Assembly (NCBI GenBank): GCA_030374735.1
Contig: JASCIV010000012.1
Location: forward strand, 1 to 64,000
Direction: 5' to 3'
Source of the DNA: Gracilaria caudata
Taxonomy: Eukaryota; Rhodophyta; Florideophyceae; Gracilariales; Gracilariaceae
Length of the DNA stretch: 64,000 nucleotides
Of this stretch, positions 11,201 to 20,733 are shown in pieces. Made by a program: the position numbers and the translations under genes. The notes beneath the pieces were generated by a model that was given only the letters and a program-made list of their open reading frames with translations, had not been told where the DNA came from and made no database searches. Numbering within the stretch: position 1 is the stretch's first letter; each line of letters begins with the position of its first letter.

Positions 11201-11573
11201 TAAGACGCAGCGCAGCGAGCGAATGGGAGGCTCTTCGCGCGCGTAACAGATGATGCGCTTCGGCCGCGCTCGCTGCGCGCACGTCGAGCGTCGCACACGT
11301 GGACTGCGTGTGGCACCCGCCTTGGCGTGCCCGCGTGATCGCCGCTGGCGAGAGCCAGCGTAGAATTTGCTCCTGCCCCGTGGCCCCTCCGGCAGAAACC
11401 GCCGAGCCACTACCAATGCCGCCCCTCGCAAGTTTCTACGCAATTGCTCTGCCCTTCTTCGTCCACCTCAACTCTTTTTTCCCGCTCTCGTACCATGGCC
11501 GACTCTTCAAATATCAAAGCCCCTCCCCGCCCCGCCGGCCCGGACCTGCTTCCCTCTCAGCGCGCAGCGCCAA
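8237..11573. other. gene-poor spacer; GC-rich leader upstream of next gene
   Basis: No gene is supported with confidence across 3.3 kb. Short opposing ORFs overlap each other at 8463-9303 without recognisable motifs. From about 10,900 to 11,350 the DNA is rich in gcgcgc words and short inverted repeats, as in a CpG-rich promoter or leader for the gene starting at 11574. A pyrimidine-rich stretch (about 11,440-11,570) lies just before that ATG. Confidence 0.4.
9454..9747 (+). CDS. small hypothetical ORF
   Basis: An ATG-started 97-codon ORF encodes a soluble, balanced peptide (for example LRLVSQDLQEQIEDDFWV and GGLITDDKDADAFF). I recognise no family and see no partner ORF in frame upstream. 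It may be a fragment of an older gene. It is listed because its composition looks protein-like, unlike the neighbouring shadows. Confidence 0.2.
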   Translation: MGLPWAREGIGPNVRMPALRLVSQDLQEQIEDDFWVTVEHCAAHIRGGLITDDKDADAFFTHRRQCQSRLRFSPIELQVNAGSHDLLCFGALWESTL

Positions 11574-13529
11574 ATGAAAACAGTTGCCTGTATGTGCCCC
11601 TATGCCTCAGGCGCCTCCAGCGCCGAGAACCCGGATTCTTCTCCCTCGCAGCCGCGCAAGCGCAAACCCGGTCGCCCACCCACATACGTGTTCTCCAAAC
11701 CCGACCATGAACTGTCTGAGAACGAGCGCCGCTTGAAGGGCTCCGTCATTAAGCGTCGCATTCGACAGAATCGCTCGTACCATCGAAAGAAGCGTCTTCG
11801 ACAACTGGCCGCAGCCAACGCCGACTCCAATTCGCAGTCTCCCGCCGTCTCCGCCACAGACCATTCCAGTCACGTATTCGGCCCTATTGCTGGCCCGGTA
11901 CCGCCGCCACTCCAATTGCCGGCTCTGCCTTCGGATCCGTGCCATCCGCCTCGTCTCCAAACGCCATGCCCACCCATGCCCTCCCTATCACCTTTACCGT
12001 CCATCCTTCCGCTGGGCCAGACCCCATTTCCCACTAGCGCCGCATTTGATGTCACAACGACAACAGCATTGCAGCCGGCACCCCATCAACCTCCTCAGCT
12101 TTTCGCGACACCAACTGATCCAAATGCTGCTTCGGACGCCGTTTTGGATATCTCCGGCAGACAGGCCCTTTCCGATTCAAACAAAATGGTGCGAAGCGCA
12201 GCGAACAGACCGCTCCTTGCAGCTCAACTAGCTACCCGTATTGCCGCTCTTCCAATTGATCATTCCTCCTTATCTAAACTGCTAATCTTTCCTTCCACTT
12301 TTGACGCCACTTCTGCGCTCTCCATTCTAAACGTTCGCTTCGAAAGCGGCCCCACCTTAATTCGATCCCTTGTCGACACAAACCTTCTTTCTGTGGACAA
12401 CTCGGGGCGCTACTTCATAAACCCAATCGCGAGGGATTTGCTCACGGAGCACCAAGCACCGCAGCAACCCGAAGTGCAAAAAGGATTCGTCATCAATTTC
12501 ATTCAGAAGCTACTGTCTTTCGGACCGGAACGTCTACACTGCGACGGTGCTCAACGACAACTGGCCATGAAACTGTATGACAATGAGCGTGCAAACATGG
12601 ACACTGCGCTTCGCCTCTCGGAATCACTGCATTCGTCCAGCGATCCTCTTCTACACCGCTTTCTTTCTGTGGCCGCTACGGTTATGAGGTATTCCGTCTC
12701 CGCGTCCACCCGCCAACGAGTCTTTCGCGACGCGCTACAGCTGCCCTGTCCACCCGAAGAACGAAGAATCCATGCTCGCATCCGCTTGGCTCTTGGTGAA
12801 GCTTATCTGGATTTGTTATCATTCTCCGCGGCGAAGGAACACCTCGAAGCAGCCATTGCCGATCTGGCGATCTATCACGACGGCAACGACTCCGATCTGA
12901 GCAGTATGTTGGCTCTACTGCTTCTCGCTGAGCTTCGAGCGTCGGAGAGAGAATTTCAACATGCGAAAAATCTACTCAGCCAGGCTTTGCAGAGCATGCG
13001 CAACCGCTCCATGCAGCATTCGTCATATGCTGCGTGTTGTTTGCTCACTCTAGCTTCTGTTTACTCAGCTATGCGTGAAGAACGAAAGGCTTTAGTTGCT
13101 GTGACCGCAGCTATAGATGTGCTTGTCGCTGTCAAGTTCGAGCACATGCCAATATACGCTGATGCACTGCGCGCATTGGGCTGCGTTCACTTTCGAATGG
13201 GAGAAATAGACAAAGCACAGAAAGTTTTCTTACAAGGCTTGCAAATTGTACAAGACTGGATGGCCCGCCCAGATTGGCATCTTGCGCCCTTTCAACATTG
13301 CGCACATCTTGACGTGTTCTTGGTGGAGTCTGTTGCTTGGACGTTTGTAAAACAGGGTAGGATGGATGATGCCAAAGCGCTCTTTGAGCAAGCCAGGACT
13401 CAACGGAGAATGAGGCAGTTAGATGACACTAGATGCGTGGATCCATTTGAAAATGCCACCCAACCTGGCAGCAGCCCAGAGCGAGATGGTACACAAGTTT
13501 CGTGGCTGTACACCAGACACCTGTATTAA
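11574..13529 (+). CDS. AT-hook/basic-region, winged-helix and TPR-like protein
   Basis: The 651-residue product starts at the first in-frame ATG; the frame is open further back only to a TTG. Residues 28-36 (RKRKPGRPP) form an AT-hook, and residues 52-78 are a strongly basic helix (KRRIRQNRSYHRKKRLRQL) like the DNA-contact half of a bZIP but without clear leucine heptads. A Pro/Ser-rich linker follows to about 200. About 225-290 (LLIFPSTFDATSALSIL, LVDTNLLSVD, YFINPIARDLL) resembles the winged-helix that follows NB-ARC in AP-ATPase/STAND proteins. About 330-640 is all helical with TPR-like pairs (ALGEAYLDLLSFSAAKEHLE, ALGCVHFRMGEIDKAQKVF). The NTPase domain itself is absent. I infer a nuclear regulator or adaptor. 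No intron is seen. Confidence 0.75.
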   Translation: MKTVACMCPYASGASSAENPDSSPSQPRKRKPGRPPTYVFSKPDHELSENERRLKGSVIKRRIRQNRSYHRKKRLRQLAAANADSNSQSPAVSATDHSSHVFGPIAGPVPPPLQLPALPSDPCHPPRLQTPCPPMPSLSPLPSILPLGQTPFPTSAAFDVTTTTALQPAPHQPPQLFATPTDPNAASDAVLDISGRQALSDSNKMVRSAANRPLLAAQLATRIAALPIDHSSLSKLLIFPSTFDATSALSILNVRFESGPTLIRSLVDTNLLSVDNSGRYFINPIARDLLTEHQAPQQPEVQKGFVINFIQKLLSFGPERLHCDGAQRQLAMKLYDNERANMDTALRLSESLHSSSDPLLHRFLSVAATVMRYSVSASTRQRVFRDALQLPCPPEERRIHARIRLALGEAYLDLLSFSAAKEHLEAAIADLAIYHDGNDSDLSSMLALLLLAELRASEREFQHAKNLLSQALQSMRNRSMQHSSYAACCLLTLASVYSAMREERKALVAVTAAIDVLVAVKFEHMPIYADALRALGCVHFRMGEIDKAQKVFLQGLQIVQDWMARPDWHLAPFQHCAHLDVFLVESVAWTFVKQGRMDDAKALFEQARTQRRMRQLDDTRCVDPFENATQPGSSPERDGTQVSWLYTRHLY

Positions 13530-14675
13530 GACTAGGAAATGCTTGTGTATGGTCTACATGTTTTCACTCTGTGGTTGTGTACGTCGTCTGTGCTTTGCTT
13601 TTCCTCGAGATGGACAATGAGGGTAGAGTAAGCGAGGTCCGCGGAAAGCTGCACAGCGACTGCTAACTCAGATGCCCCTGGCTTGCAATAACATTTACCG
13701 TATTAACGAAGTAAATCGACGGCGACAATGGCTCCCCACTGTATAGAATAGCAATGATTGGGAATTGCGCCTTTGTGGAAAGCAATCTTCGACATACGGC
13801 TGGATGATAATTCCTCAGAAACAACTAATCATGCTATATGCTGTGTATATATAGATAAAGTCCAAAACCAAAATTCAAGGACAAAGTTGTTGGTTTACGA
13901 GAAGCGGAGGTCACTTCATCCCAACTGTACGTTGGGCACACTCCGACCTTGCACCCCCTTGGATCTTGCTTGCAGAAGAGACGACTGGCGCGAAACTGTA
14001 GACCGGGCGTACTGCACAGTGTGGAGCATTTTCTTTTTAAGCCCGAACAGAACTTCTTCAAGAAGGTTATGTTTGCCTCCTCCTCGTGAGCGTAGAGGGT
14101 TAGTTGAGGCTGATATCATCAAGAAGTGGCCTTGAAAGATGTCGGCCATTCTAGTGAGAGAACGCTTTTTCGACAAAAGCGCTCCGCAGTAAGTCGTACT
14201 TAAGCTTATGTGCTCATAAACAGAGATATATAAGCTGTGTGTATCCCTTTACATACTGCGTTATCGACGGAAGAGAACTTTTTTTTTCATGTGTTGTGTA
14301 ATAGATCCCTCTGTGTCTGGCTCCGAGCGGCTTTCTTTGAGCGTTTACCTATCGCAGTTCACCTCTCTTTATTTCGACATAGTAGTGTTCACTGAACATT
14401 CCTTCGTTCTTGAAAGATTTTCGGAACCCCATGTGACTAAGAGGGAATAGGTGCACATTGAAGTTACAGTACAAACTTGGCCTGAAAGGCTTCAACAGCG
14501 TGTGAAATCACTCTCGACCTCACCCTAACTACAATACACGAACTAGCGCGTCACGATCAACAATGCATCTCAAAACAATGTGCTGGATGCTTTCTAAGCT
14601 GATTCACCGTCAAAGGCGGGGACAAAACACTCCTCCCAGTGAAGCCACGTTGCTACTACACAGAGATCGTTGTCT
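13530..14675. other. intergenic between convergent genes
   Basis: This is the 3' side of both flanking genes (plus-strand gene ending 13529, minus-strand KH gene ending 14676). Only short unsupported ORFs occur. No clear repeat or RNA gene was found. Confidence 0.5.
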
Positions 14676-17207
14676 CTATCCACTGTTCCCGGCAACCGGA
14701 GATATGCTCGTTCCGTGCTGCGGTACGGGAATTGCTGGATTCATCGACATCGCAAAAGGATGCACGAATGCTTCGGTCTGGGGCACTCCAAAACCCTTGC
14801 TCGTAGTGTAATCATTAGGAGCTGGATTGAACTGATTCGGATGTTGATTATATACATAGCCGCCATACATTGGTGGGGCTGCAGAGTACATGACTGGTCC
14901 GGTAGGCTGTTGTTGATAGAAAGTAGGGTAGAACTGAGCGGGAACCTGAGCTTGCCCGTTGTTTGCCGTTTTCGTAGATCCACAATTCACTTGTCCTGGT
15001 TTGTCTCCCTCTGACTTGCTGTTTTCCGTCGTAATCGCGGACATTGCTTCGTTTTGCTGGCTCGGGATTGGAGCAGGCCCATGTGGAGAACCATGAGAGC
15101 GAGCCCCTCCCATGCCATTGGTCGACATTGGGGTGGATATCGCAGGCACCGCATGCTGGTGATAAGCTGTGTGTGACGGGGGCGGGTAGTACGAGTATGC
15201 ACCCAGATTTGGCTCCCCGTAGTATGGGGGCGGAGGGGCAAACTGAGGATGGTATTGCCCGGGTGGGACAAAGGGAGGCGCATAGGAATGATGTGGCTGA
15301 GACAAATGGACACTTGATGGAAGCTGGCCTGGTATCATCACAGCACCTTGATGTCTAGAAGTATCCTTCGCTTGCCTTTTGTTGAAATCAGTTGACTTTG
15401 GTGCGGAGTTAATGCGGGATTGAGAATTCTGGCTGACTCTTCGCGGCTTCCCATCTGTGTGGTTTCTCTTTAGCGCACCAGCAGTGCTCTCAACAGCGGT
15501 GTTGGCCAAAGAGGCCTCTGACTGCCCCTCGCCATCCTTGCTCTTAGCATCAGCCTCTCGCTTAGTATTCGAAATGGTCTTCATGATTTTCAACACCCGC
15601 TGAGGTTTCGCACGTGTGGAGGATTCGTTAAGAATATCCTTCGACGGCACGTTTTCCTTGTCGTCCTCTTCTTTCTCCGGTTGAGATTCTTCGGGAGCTG
15701 AGGAGCTACTCGACTTACCATCTAGAGATTCCCCCTTCCTCTTAGACCGGGCATTTTGGTCTTGCGGTGCGAGCACAGAGCTTGATTCATCTACATCATG
15801 GGTTTGCTCGTCGTGGTTGATGCCAATCTTTTCTTCAATAAGCAGCTTTGCGATCTTAACCTCGGTTGAGGAACCGAAGATCGAGACGGTGCGGTGAGAA
15901 CTGTCTCGCTCGGACTCATTCTTGCCAGTGACTTCTATAATTGCCCCAGACCTATTTTGCATTTCACGAATGTTTGCGCCATTCTTCCCAATCAGTAAGC
16001 CAATGTGCTCTGCGGACAATATGAATGAGTCTTCCTTTCTTCCTTGCGAATAGGCTCTACGGCGAACATCGCGAATCCGAGATACACTATCTAACACGTG
16101 AACATCGTCCCGGCGCGAATGAGGAACGTCAGGACGAGTTTCTTCGAAGTTGCGCAAAGAACCTTCGCGAATCACGAAATGAATCATCGAACGCGCACGG
16201 TCAACAGCTGCAACACTTCCTGATATGATTATCTGTCTCTCGGGACTTTCACCAGCTTCCTCGTCTGAAGCGACCCTTATAATGGCCCCACTTTTCTGAT
16301 GCAGTAATCGAAGTGTGGTGCCCCGCGAACCGATCACAGAACCGACAGCAGCACGCGGGATATACATCGCAGTTGAGTCATCACTGGCACCAAGGGAAGG
16401 GTCCCGCGGGGGCGTCGGTGGCGCATTCTGCAGGATTTCAACGATTAACTGCCGGGCGTGAGAGGCCTGTTGTGCCATGCCATGAATGGTGAGCAATTTG
16501 CGATCGCCTTCCACTTGATCGTTGTGGACGGTGGCGTAAGCACCAGTCTTTTCTTTGATGGAGCGGATGGTAACACCGCCAGCACCAATGACAAGCCCAA
16601 TTTTCGAGATTGGAATCCACATCTCGCGGGTTTCCAACGGAGAGTCTCCACGATTCCGTACAACTTCAAGACGACGTTGAATTAGACTGCGACAGTGACT
16701 GACTGCATTCTCCGTCCCACTGATACGGAACTTTCGGTCGCGACTGGGATAACTGCGATCCATGGACACGATTGCATTAGAGGCGTTTTGTATTGCCTTG
16801 ATGGTATCGCCATGCTTACCGATGATAAGGCCGACATGTTCGGCTGGTACGATGATAAAATCATGCGCCTGAGACTGCCTCGAAGCGGATTCGTATGGAT
16901 GTTCGGCAGAGTGTTCCGAGTGTTCGGGAGGGGGAAGATTGGAACGAGAGGCCGTGTGAGAGGGGGAGGAAGGGGGATTGCGATTGGTTTCTGTTTCTGG
17001 AGATTCCGACATCGAGGAGGAAGACTCAGTTCGACGAATTACTGCTCGGGGTGGAGAATCGGGATGCGGGTAATCGGGTGGTGGCCGTTTCGATGGGAGG
17101 GCAGACGTGGGGTTTGGTGTCAAACTGCGTCGACGGAAGGAGCTTGCTATTTGCCTTGCACGCGAAGGAGGATCATCAAGTGAATGCCGGAGGTGTGAAG
17201 ATGGCAT
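14676..17207 (-). CDS. four-KH-domain RNA/ssDNA-binding protein, FUBP-like
   Basis: The 843-residue product has four KH domains, each with the GxxG loop: KH1 about 116-185 (GKHG 130-133), KH2 about 197-262 (GAGG 208-211), KH3 about 280-348 (GSRG 293-296) and KH4 about 394-465 (GKNG 407-410). All four follow the VGLIIGKHG-like pattern of type I KH. A charged Ser/Glu/Lys-rich linker (about 480-620) leads to a Pro/Tyr-rich C-terminus (PPFVPPGQYHPQ, PPPPYYGEPNLG). Four KH domains plus a Tyr-rich tail is the FUBP/KHSRP layout, proteins that bind single-stranded DNA upstream of genes and AU-rich mRNA. A Ser/Pro-rich N-terminus precedes KH1. ATG start, no intron visible. Orthology is inferred from layout only. 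Confidence 0.88.
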   Translation of the reverse strand: MPSSHLRHSLDDPPSRARQIASSFRRRSLTPNPTSALPSKRPPPDYPHPDSPPRAVIRRTESSSSMSESPETETNRNPPSSPSHTASRSNLPPPEHSEHSAEHPYESASRQSQAHDFIIVPAEHVGLIIGKHGDTIKAIQNASNAIVSMDRSYPSRDRKFRISGTENAVSHCRSLIQRRLEVVRNRGDSPLETREMWIPISKIGLVIGAGGVTIRSIKEKTGAYATVHNDQVEGDRKLLTIHGMAQQASHARQLIVEILQNAPPTPPRDPSLGASDDSTAMYIPRAAVGSVIGSRGTTLRLLHQKSGAIIRVASDEEAGESPERQIIISGSVAAVDRARSMIHFVIREGSLRNFEETRPDVPHSRRDDVHVLDSVSRIRDVRRRAYSQGRKEDSFILSAEHIGLLIGKNGANIREMQNRSGAIIEVTGKNESERDSSHRTVSIFGSSTEVKIAKLLIEEKIGINHDEQTHDVDESSSVLAPQDQNARSKRKGESLDGKSSSSSAPEESQPEKEEDDKENVPSKDILNESSTRAKPQRVLKIMKTISNTKREADAKSKDGEGQSEASLANTAVESTAGALKRNHTDGKPRRVSQNSQSRINSAPKSTDFNKRQAKDTSRHQGAVMIPGQLPSSVHLSQPHHSYAPPFVPPGQYHPQFAPPPPYYGEPNLGAYSYYPPPSHTAYHQHAVPAISTPMSTNGMGGARSHGSPHGPAPIPSQQNEAMSAITTENSKSEGDKPGQVNCGSTKTANNGQAQVPAQFYPTFYQQQPTGPVMYSAAPPMYGGYVYNQHPNQFNPAPNDYTTSKGFGVPQTEAFVHPFAMSMNPAIPVPQHGTSISPVAGNSG

Positions 17208-18332
17208 GATCGGAGAAAGCGAGAAGAGAGTTGGGTCGGAAGGCGTGAAGAGGGGGTTGTTGTGTAATTCCGAGGAGAAGGTTTGGCAGCGCGAAGGAGG
17301 GACAAATGACTGTCGGATTTAAGGCTGAGAGGCGCGCAAATGAGGCGCTTTGGAGCCATGAGACCCAAAGGTGCTGCCAGATGGGTAAAACTGCCAGGTT
17401 AGAAGGTGGCAGTTGGCTGAGGATTCTGGCGGGGTGGGCGGTGAGGCCCAGCACGCCTTCTGAGAGGTGACCGCTGCTCAGAGACATGGCTGAGGAGCTA
17501 CGCGCCGCAGCTCGTGTCGCATACCGCTGTAGTGCGCGAGTCAGTGCGCGTAGAAGCGCAGCGGGAACGGTGGCGAGGCGCTCTGCCGTCCTTTGGCTGT
17601 GTTCCTTCGTAGGCGAAAACGAGCAATGCGCGATGGGGCAAAGCTTTTGGCTTCAGCCTTTGCTCCGACGCGGTTGCCGAACGACTATGATCAGACGTGA
17701 TGTCCGGCCACAAGGCTGTATGTTTGGCTCGCGCACGTCGCGCAGTGACGCATGTTCGCACGCAGTTACCGTTGCTTACAGACCGAGTTACATTGCGATT
17801 ATTAGCCACTACGACCCCAGCCTGCTTTCGGGCCCAAAACAGACCACTTGTGTGTTCAACATTCGATGACCTGTACCTCTGTAAGGCAGTAGCAAAAATC
17901 TGGAGGCAATTTTCGAGCACTGGCAAGAATCCTCTCTTGGGTAATGCCTCTGTCAGCCTTCCTGCTGACACTGCCCAGCCTAAACATTGCGGACTGCATG
18001 CAGGCAGCCCGCAAATGCCTCGCAAAAACTACAGAACACTTCAGCTGGAACCATCTCCTTGGGCTCGAGAAGGTGGACACTGCACGTGGTGGCGACGCAG
18101 ATAAGCTACCTCGTAACTTGCGAGTTCTTTCTTCGAAGAAAGGAACCAGTGCGATCGACAACGTTTTCGGAGCTTGTCCAACGTGAAACAAGCTCCTCGC
18201 GGAGCGCTACTGAAGAAATAATTACCGATGGTATCTAGTGCAATTTGATGTCGACACTGCCCCTTTAACCTTGAGGTTAAACACACAGCTCCATCTTCGC
18301 CAAGCCCTCACGTTCTTCTGCCCGTTACACCC
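17208..18332. other. divergent intergenic region, shared promoter space
   Basis: It separates the minus-strand KH gene from the plus-strand MOSC gene, so both promoters should lie here. Open frames exist on both strands (for example 17498-18025 minus, which begins only at a TTG), but none shows a family motif. No TATA box or repeat could be assigned with confidence. Confidence 0.45.
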
Positions 18333-19319
18333 ATGGAATCAATATCGTCGTGTCCGTCGCGCTTTTCAGTTAGAGATGTCGCCAGCTCTCCTGTACTCCT
18401 ACTCTTTGCCTGCACGTGCCTAATAGTCACATCCCTAGTAACCCTTCTTCATCGCCGCCATCGTCGCACGTCCGCACATGCAATAGTGCGTGATCTCTTC
18501 ATTTACCCAATCAAGGGCTGTGCCGGCATTCGCGTGGCCAGCGCTGCCGTGACGCCGCGGGGTCTGGCGCACGATCGCATGCTCATGATAATTCGCGAGT
18601 CCGACGGCGCTTTCCAGACGCAACGCCAATTACCCCGCATGGCCACCATCCGTCCTTTCTGGAATGAAAAAGGCAATCTCGTGCTCACTGCTCCTGAAAG
18701 TCCTGATTTTATCCTCCCGCTTGCCGACGAGGAAAAGAACAAATGTCGTCGTAACGCTCGCGTCTGGGGCCATGTCGTACCCGATGCTATCGACTGCGGC
18801 GATGCCGTTGCTCACTGGCTCTGTGAGACTTTGTCCATACCCAGTCTACGCCTCGTCCGAATGCCCCATGATCATCGTCGTCCAGTGAGCAACAAGAACA
18901 GTGATACACAGATCGTGTCGTTTGCTGATGGTTACCCTCTGCTGCTTGCTTCTGAGAAGTCTCGAGAAGCCGTTCGGAAGCTTGTCGGTGTGCCTACACT
19001 CACCATGCAGCGCTTCCGACCAAATGTTGTTGTGGATGGTAGTGGTTTGTCTGCTTTTGAGGAACATGAGTGGAGGCAAGTCGCTCTCGGTGAAGCCCTC
19101 TTCAGCGCGCCAGAAAAGTGTAAACGTTGTCAGGTCCCCAGAATCGATCCTGCCACAGGCACTCCAAACTCCCTGCTTGCTAATCAACCTACTGCTGCTT
19201 TGAAAACGCTCACCAACAACTACTTCGGCGTCAATCTCATTCCATCCACGCCGAATACAAAGGGTAATTCTGTCGTGCGCATCGGCGACCGTATCCGTTT
19301 AGTCAGCAAAGCTGCATAA
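18333..19319 (+). CDS. MOSC-domain protein, mARC-like molybdenum enzyme
   Basis: The 328-residue product starts with a signal-anchor-like segment (VLLLFACTCLIVTSLVTLL, residues 21-39) followed by RRHRR, as in mitochondrial amidoxime-reducing component proteins of outer membranes. The MOSC N-terminal beta-barrel begins LFIYPIKGCAGI (55-66). The MOSC domain has QRFRPNVVVDG (226-236), EEHEWRQV (243-250) and CKRCQVPRIDPATG (263-276). The second Cys of CKRC matches the Cys that binds the molybdenum cofactor in mARC. The C-terminal IGDRIRLV closes the fold. The predicted role is reduction of N-hydroxylated compounds with cytochrome b5 partners (family knowledge). Length is normal, ATG start, no intron. 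Confidence 0.88.
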   Translation: MESISSCPSRFSVRDVASSPVLLLFACTCLIVTSLVTLLHRRHRRTSAHAIVRDLFIYPIKGCAGIRVASAAVTPRGLAHDRMLMIIRESDGAFQTQRQLPRMATIRPFWNEKGNLVLTAPESPDFILPLADEEKNKCRRNARVWGHVVPDAIDCGDAVAHWLCETLSIPSLRLVRMPHDHRRPVSNKNSDTQIVSFADGYPLLLASEKSREAVRKLVGVPTLTMQRFRPNVVVDGSGLSAFEEHEWRQVALGEALFSAPEKCKRCQVPRIDPATGTPNSLLANQPTAALKTLTNNYFGVNLIPSTPNTKGNSVVRIGDRIRLVSKAA

Positions 19320-20351
19320 AAATCTACAGGCTCTGTTCCAACGCGTAATGCAAACATAGGGGCCAACAACTATTTGCACGACACAAGTCTGTTGTTGAAT
19401 CCGTGGGACTTTAGGGGATTGAGGCACCTGGGCCTGCTGTACTACAGTTACAGGATGTTTCAGCTCGTCCCTATTAATGAGACCACATGGGCAGTGAAGG
19501 CCTTCTTTGGACGCTACCCTTGGTAGAGCGTCACCATACGGTGCACGGTTCCCAGATTTTTCATTCTTCAGGGGCTAATCCGTTGAAATCAGCTTGATAA
19601 GGTATCCGTTTTTGTCGTGTAGGAGCATTGCAGCAGTGCGGGCAGCGTCGTTACTGAACCTGTCGCACGCAACCTGTGTGCAATTCCCTCCCCATATAAA
19701 AGAGGGACATGGCATAACCGTCGTGACCGCCGTTTCTCTACATACATGATAAATGTATTGCCGTGCTAGGGGCCGGCCCAAAAGCGGCGCGACTTCAGTT
19801 CTCTCCTGGGCACTACGGAGTCTCAATCGAGCATCAGTGCACGTTGTCTCCTGGGAGAAGTGCGCACCTGCCGCGCATTGAGATCGTTCGTACGGCTTCA
19901 CTAGCGGTTCCGACAAGCTTGGCACGAGCCCTCTCAAGGATGTAACTTTTCCTGGTTCGTTCGGAAAGGACAGGTTGCTGGGCATGGAACTGGCAAACTT
20001 CAGCTGGACGACCAATCTGCGCTTAATCGGTCAACTTGACGAATGGGTCGATCGCAACTCTCCGCCACACATCGACAATGGGCGGCGTGTCTGCGCTGGA
20101 AAATCCCACAGGCAGGCGCTGATGTGCGAACAGCGGAGATGCTACGCGTGGAGCCGACCAAAGATGGGAAGGTTAGACTGCATTGTTCCGGCCATGAGTC
20201 AGCGGTTTTCGACGGGTTTGTGTACAGCGGCCCCGGGAATGTGCGAGACATCCTGGTGACGTCAAACAAGGATGGCCGTGGGGAGGAACGAGTGTTGAAC
20301 GCTATTGTCTATTCTATGATTGGCCTCATCTGAGGTCAATTTGCATTTGTG
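19320..20351. other. intergenic, possible gene fragment near 20,050-20,330
   Basis: Most of it holds nothing recognisable. An ATG-started 96-codon ORF at 20043-20333 (with VEPTKDGKVRLHCSGHES and DILVTSNKDGRGEERVLN) reads like the tail of a protein. A different frame just upstream (19975-20060, ELANFSWTTNLRLIG) also looks coding, which suggests an old frameshifted fragment. Family unknown. Confidence 0.3.
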
Positions 20352-20355
20352 TTAA

Positions 20356-20373
20356 CCCTTTTGGAACTGAAAG
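20356..20373 (+). repeat. left terminal inverted repeat of piggyBac element
   Basis: Starts CCC directly after TTAA and is inverted at 24313-24330 with one mismatch in 18. A palindrome (TATGTCTA, six bases, TAGACATA) lies further in at about 20464-20486 and has a counterpart near the right end. Confidence 0.9.
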
Positions 20374-20733
20374 TTTATGTCCAGTATATCGTACATAACG
20401 TTGTAGATTGATTGGATTACGAGTAGAACAACTGGTCCGCAGCTCGCCAAGTGTTTACATGCTTATGTCTAGCGTAGTAGACATAAGCGAAACAAGTAAT
20501 GATTGGCTTCACACAGATATCTGCCAGCCATTGCCAATCAGAACGAGTAAAATGCTACTATCTGTCGTCATACAAGCCATTGCCTGAACGGTACAGCACA
20601 GTGTGCACAGGAACCACACTGTCCGTCAACCATTTGCCCATATTACACACCGTATTCGCCTACAAACCCCACGATGACCGCCAAATGCAGCGGCCAATCT
20701 TTCCGCTAAGGCTCGAGCTGGCACAGTCTCGTG

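Noticed and set aside
11367..11573. 69-codon extension of the winged-helix/TPR protein
   Set aside because: The frame is open only from a TTG and the stretch looks like a pyrimidine-rich leader.
16695..17183. Plus-strand 162-codon ORF inside the KH gene
   Set aside because: Shadow of the KH coding strand.
17498..18025. 175-codon minus-strand ORF between KH and MOSC genes
   Set aside because: No ATG start and no recognisable domain.
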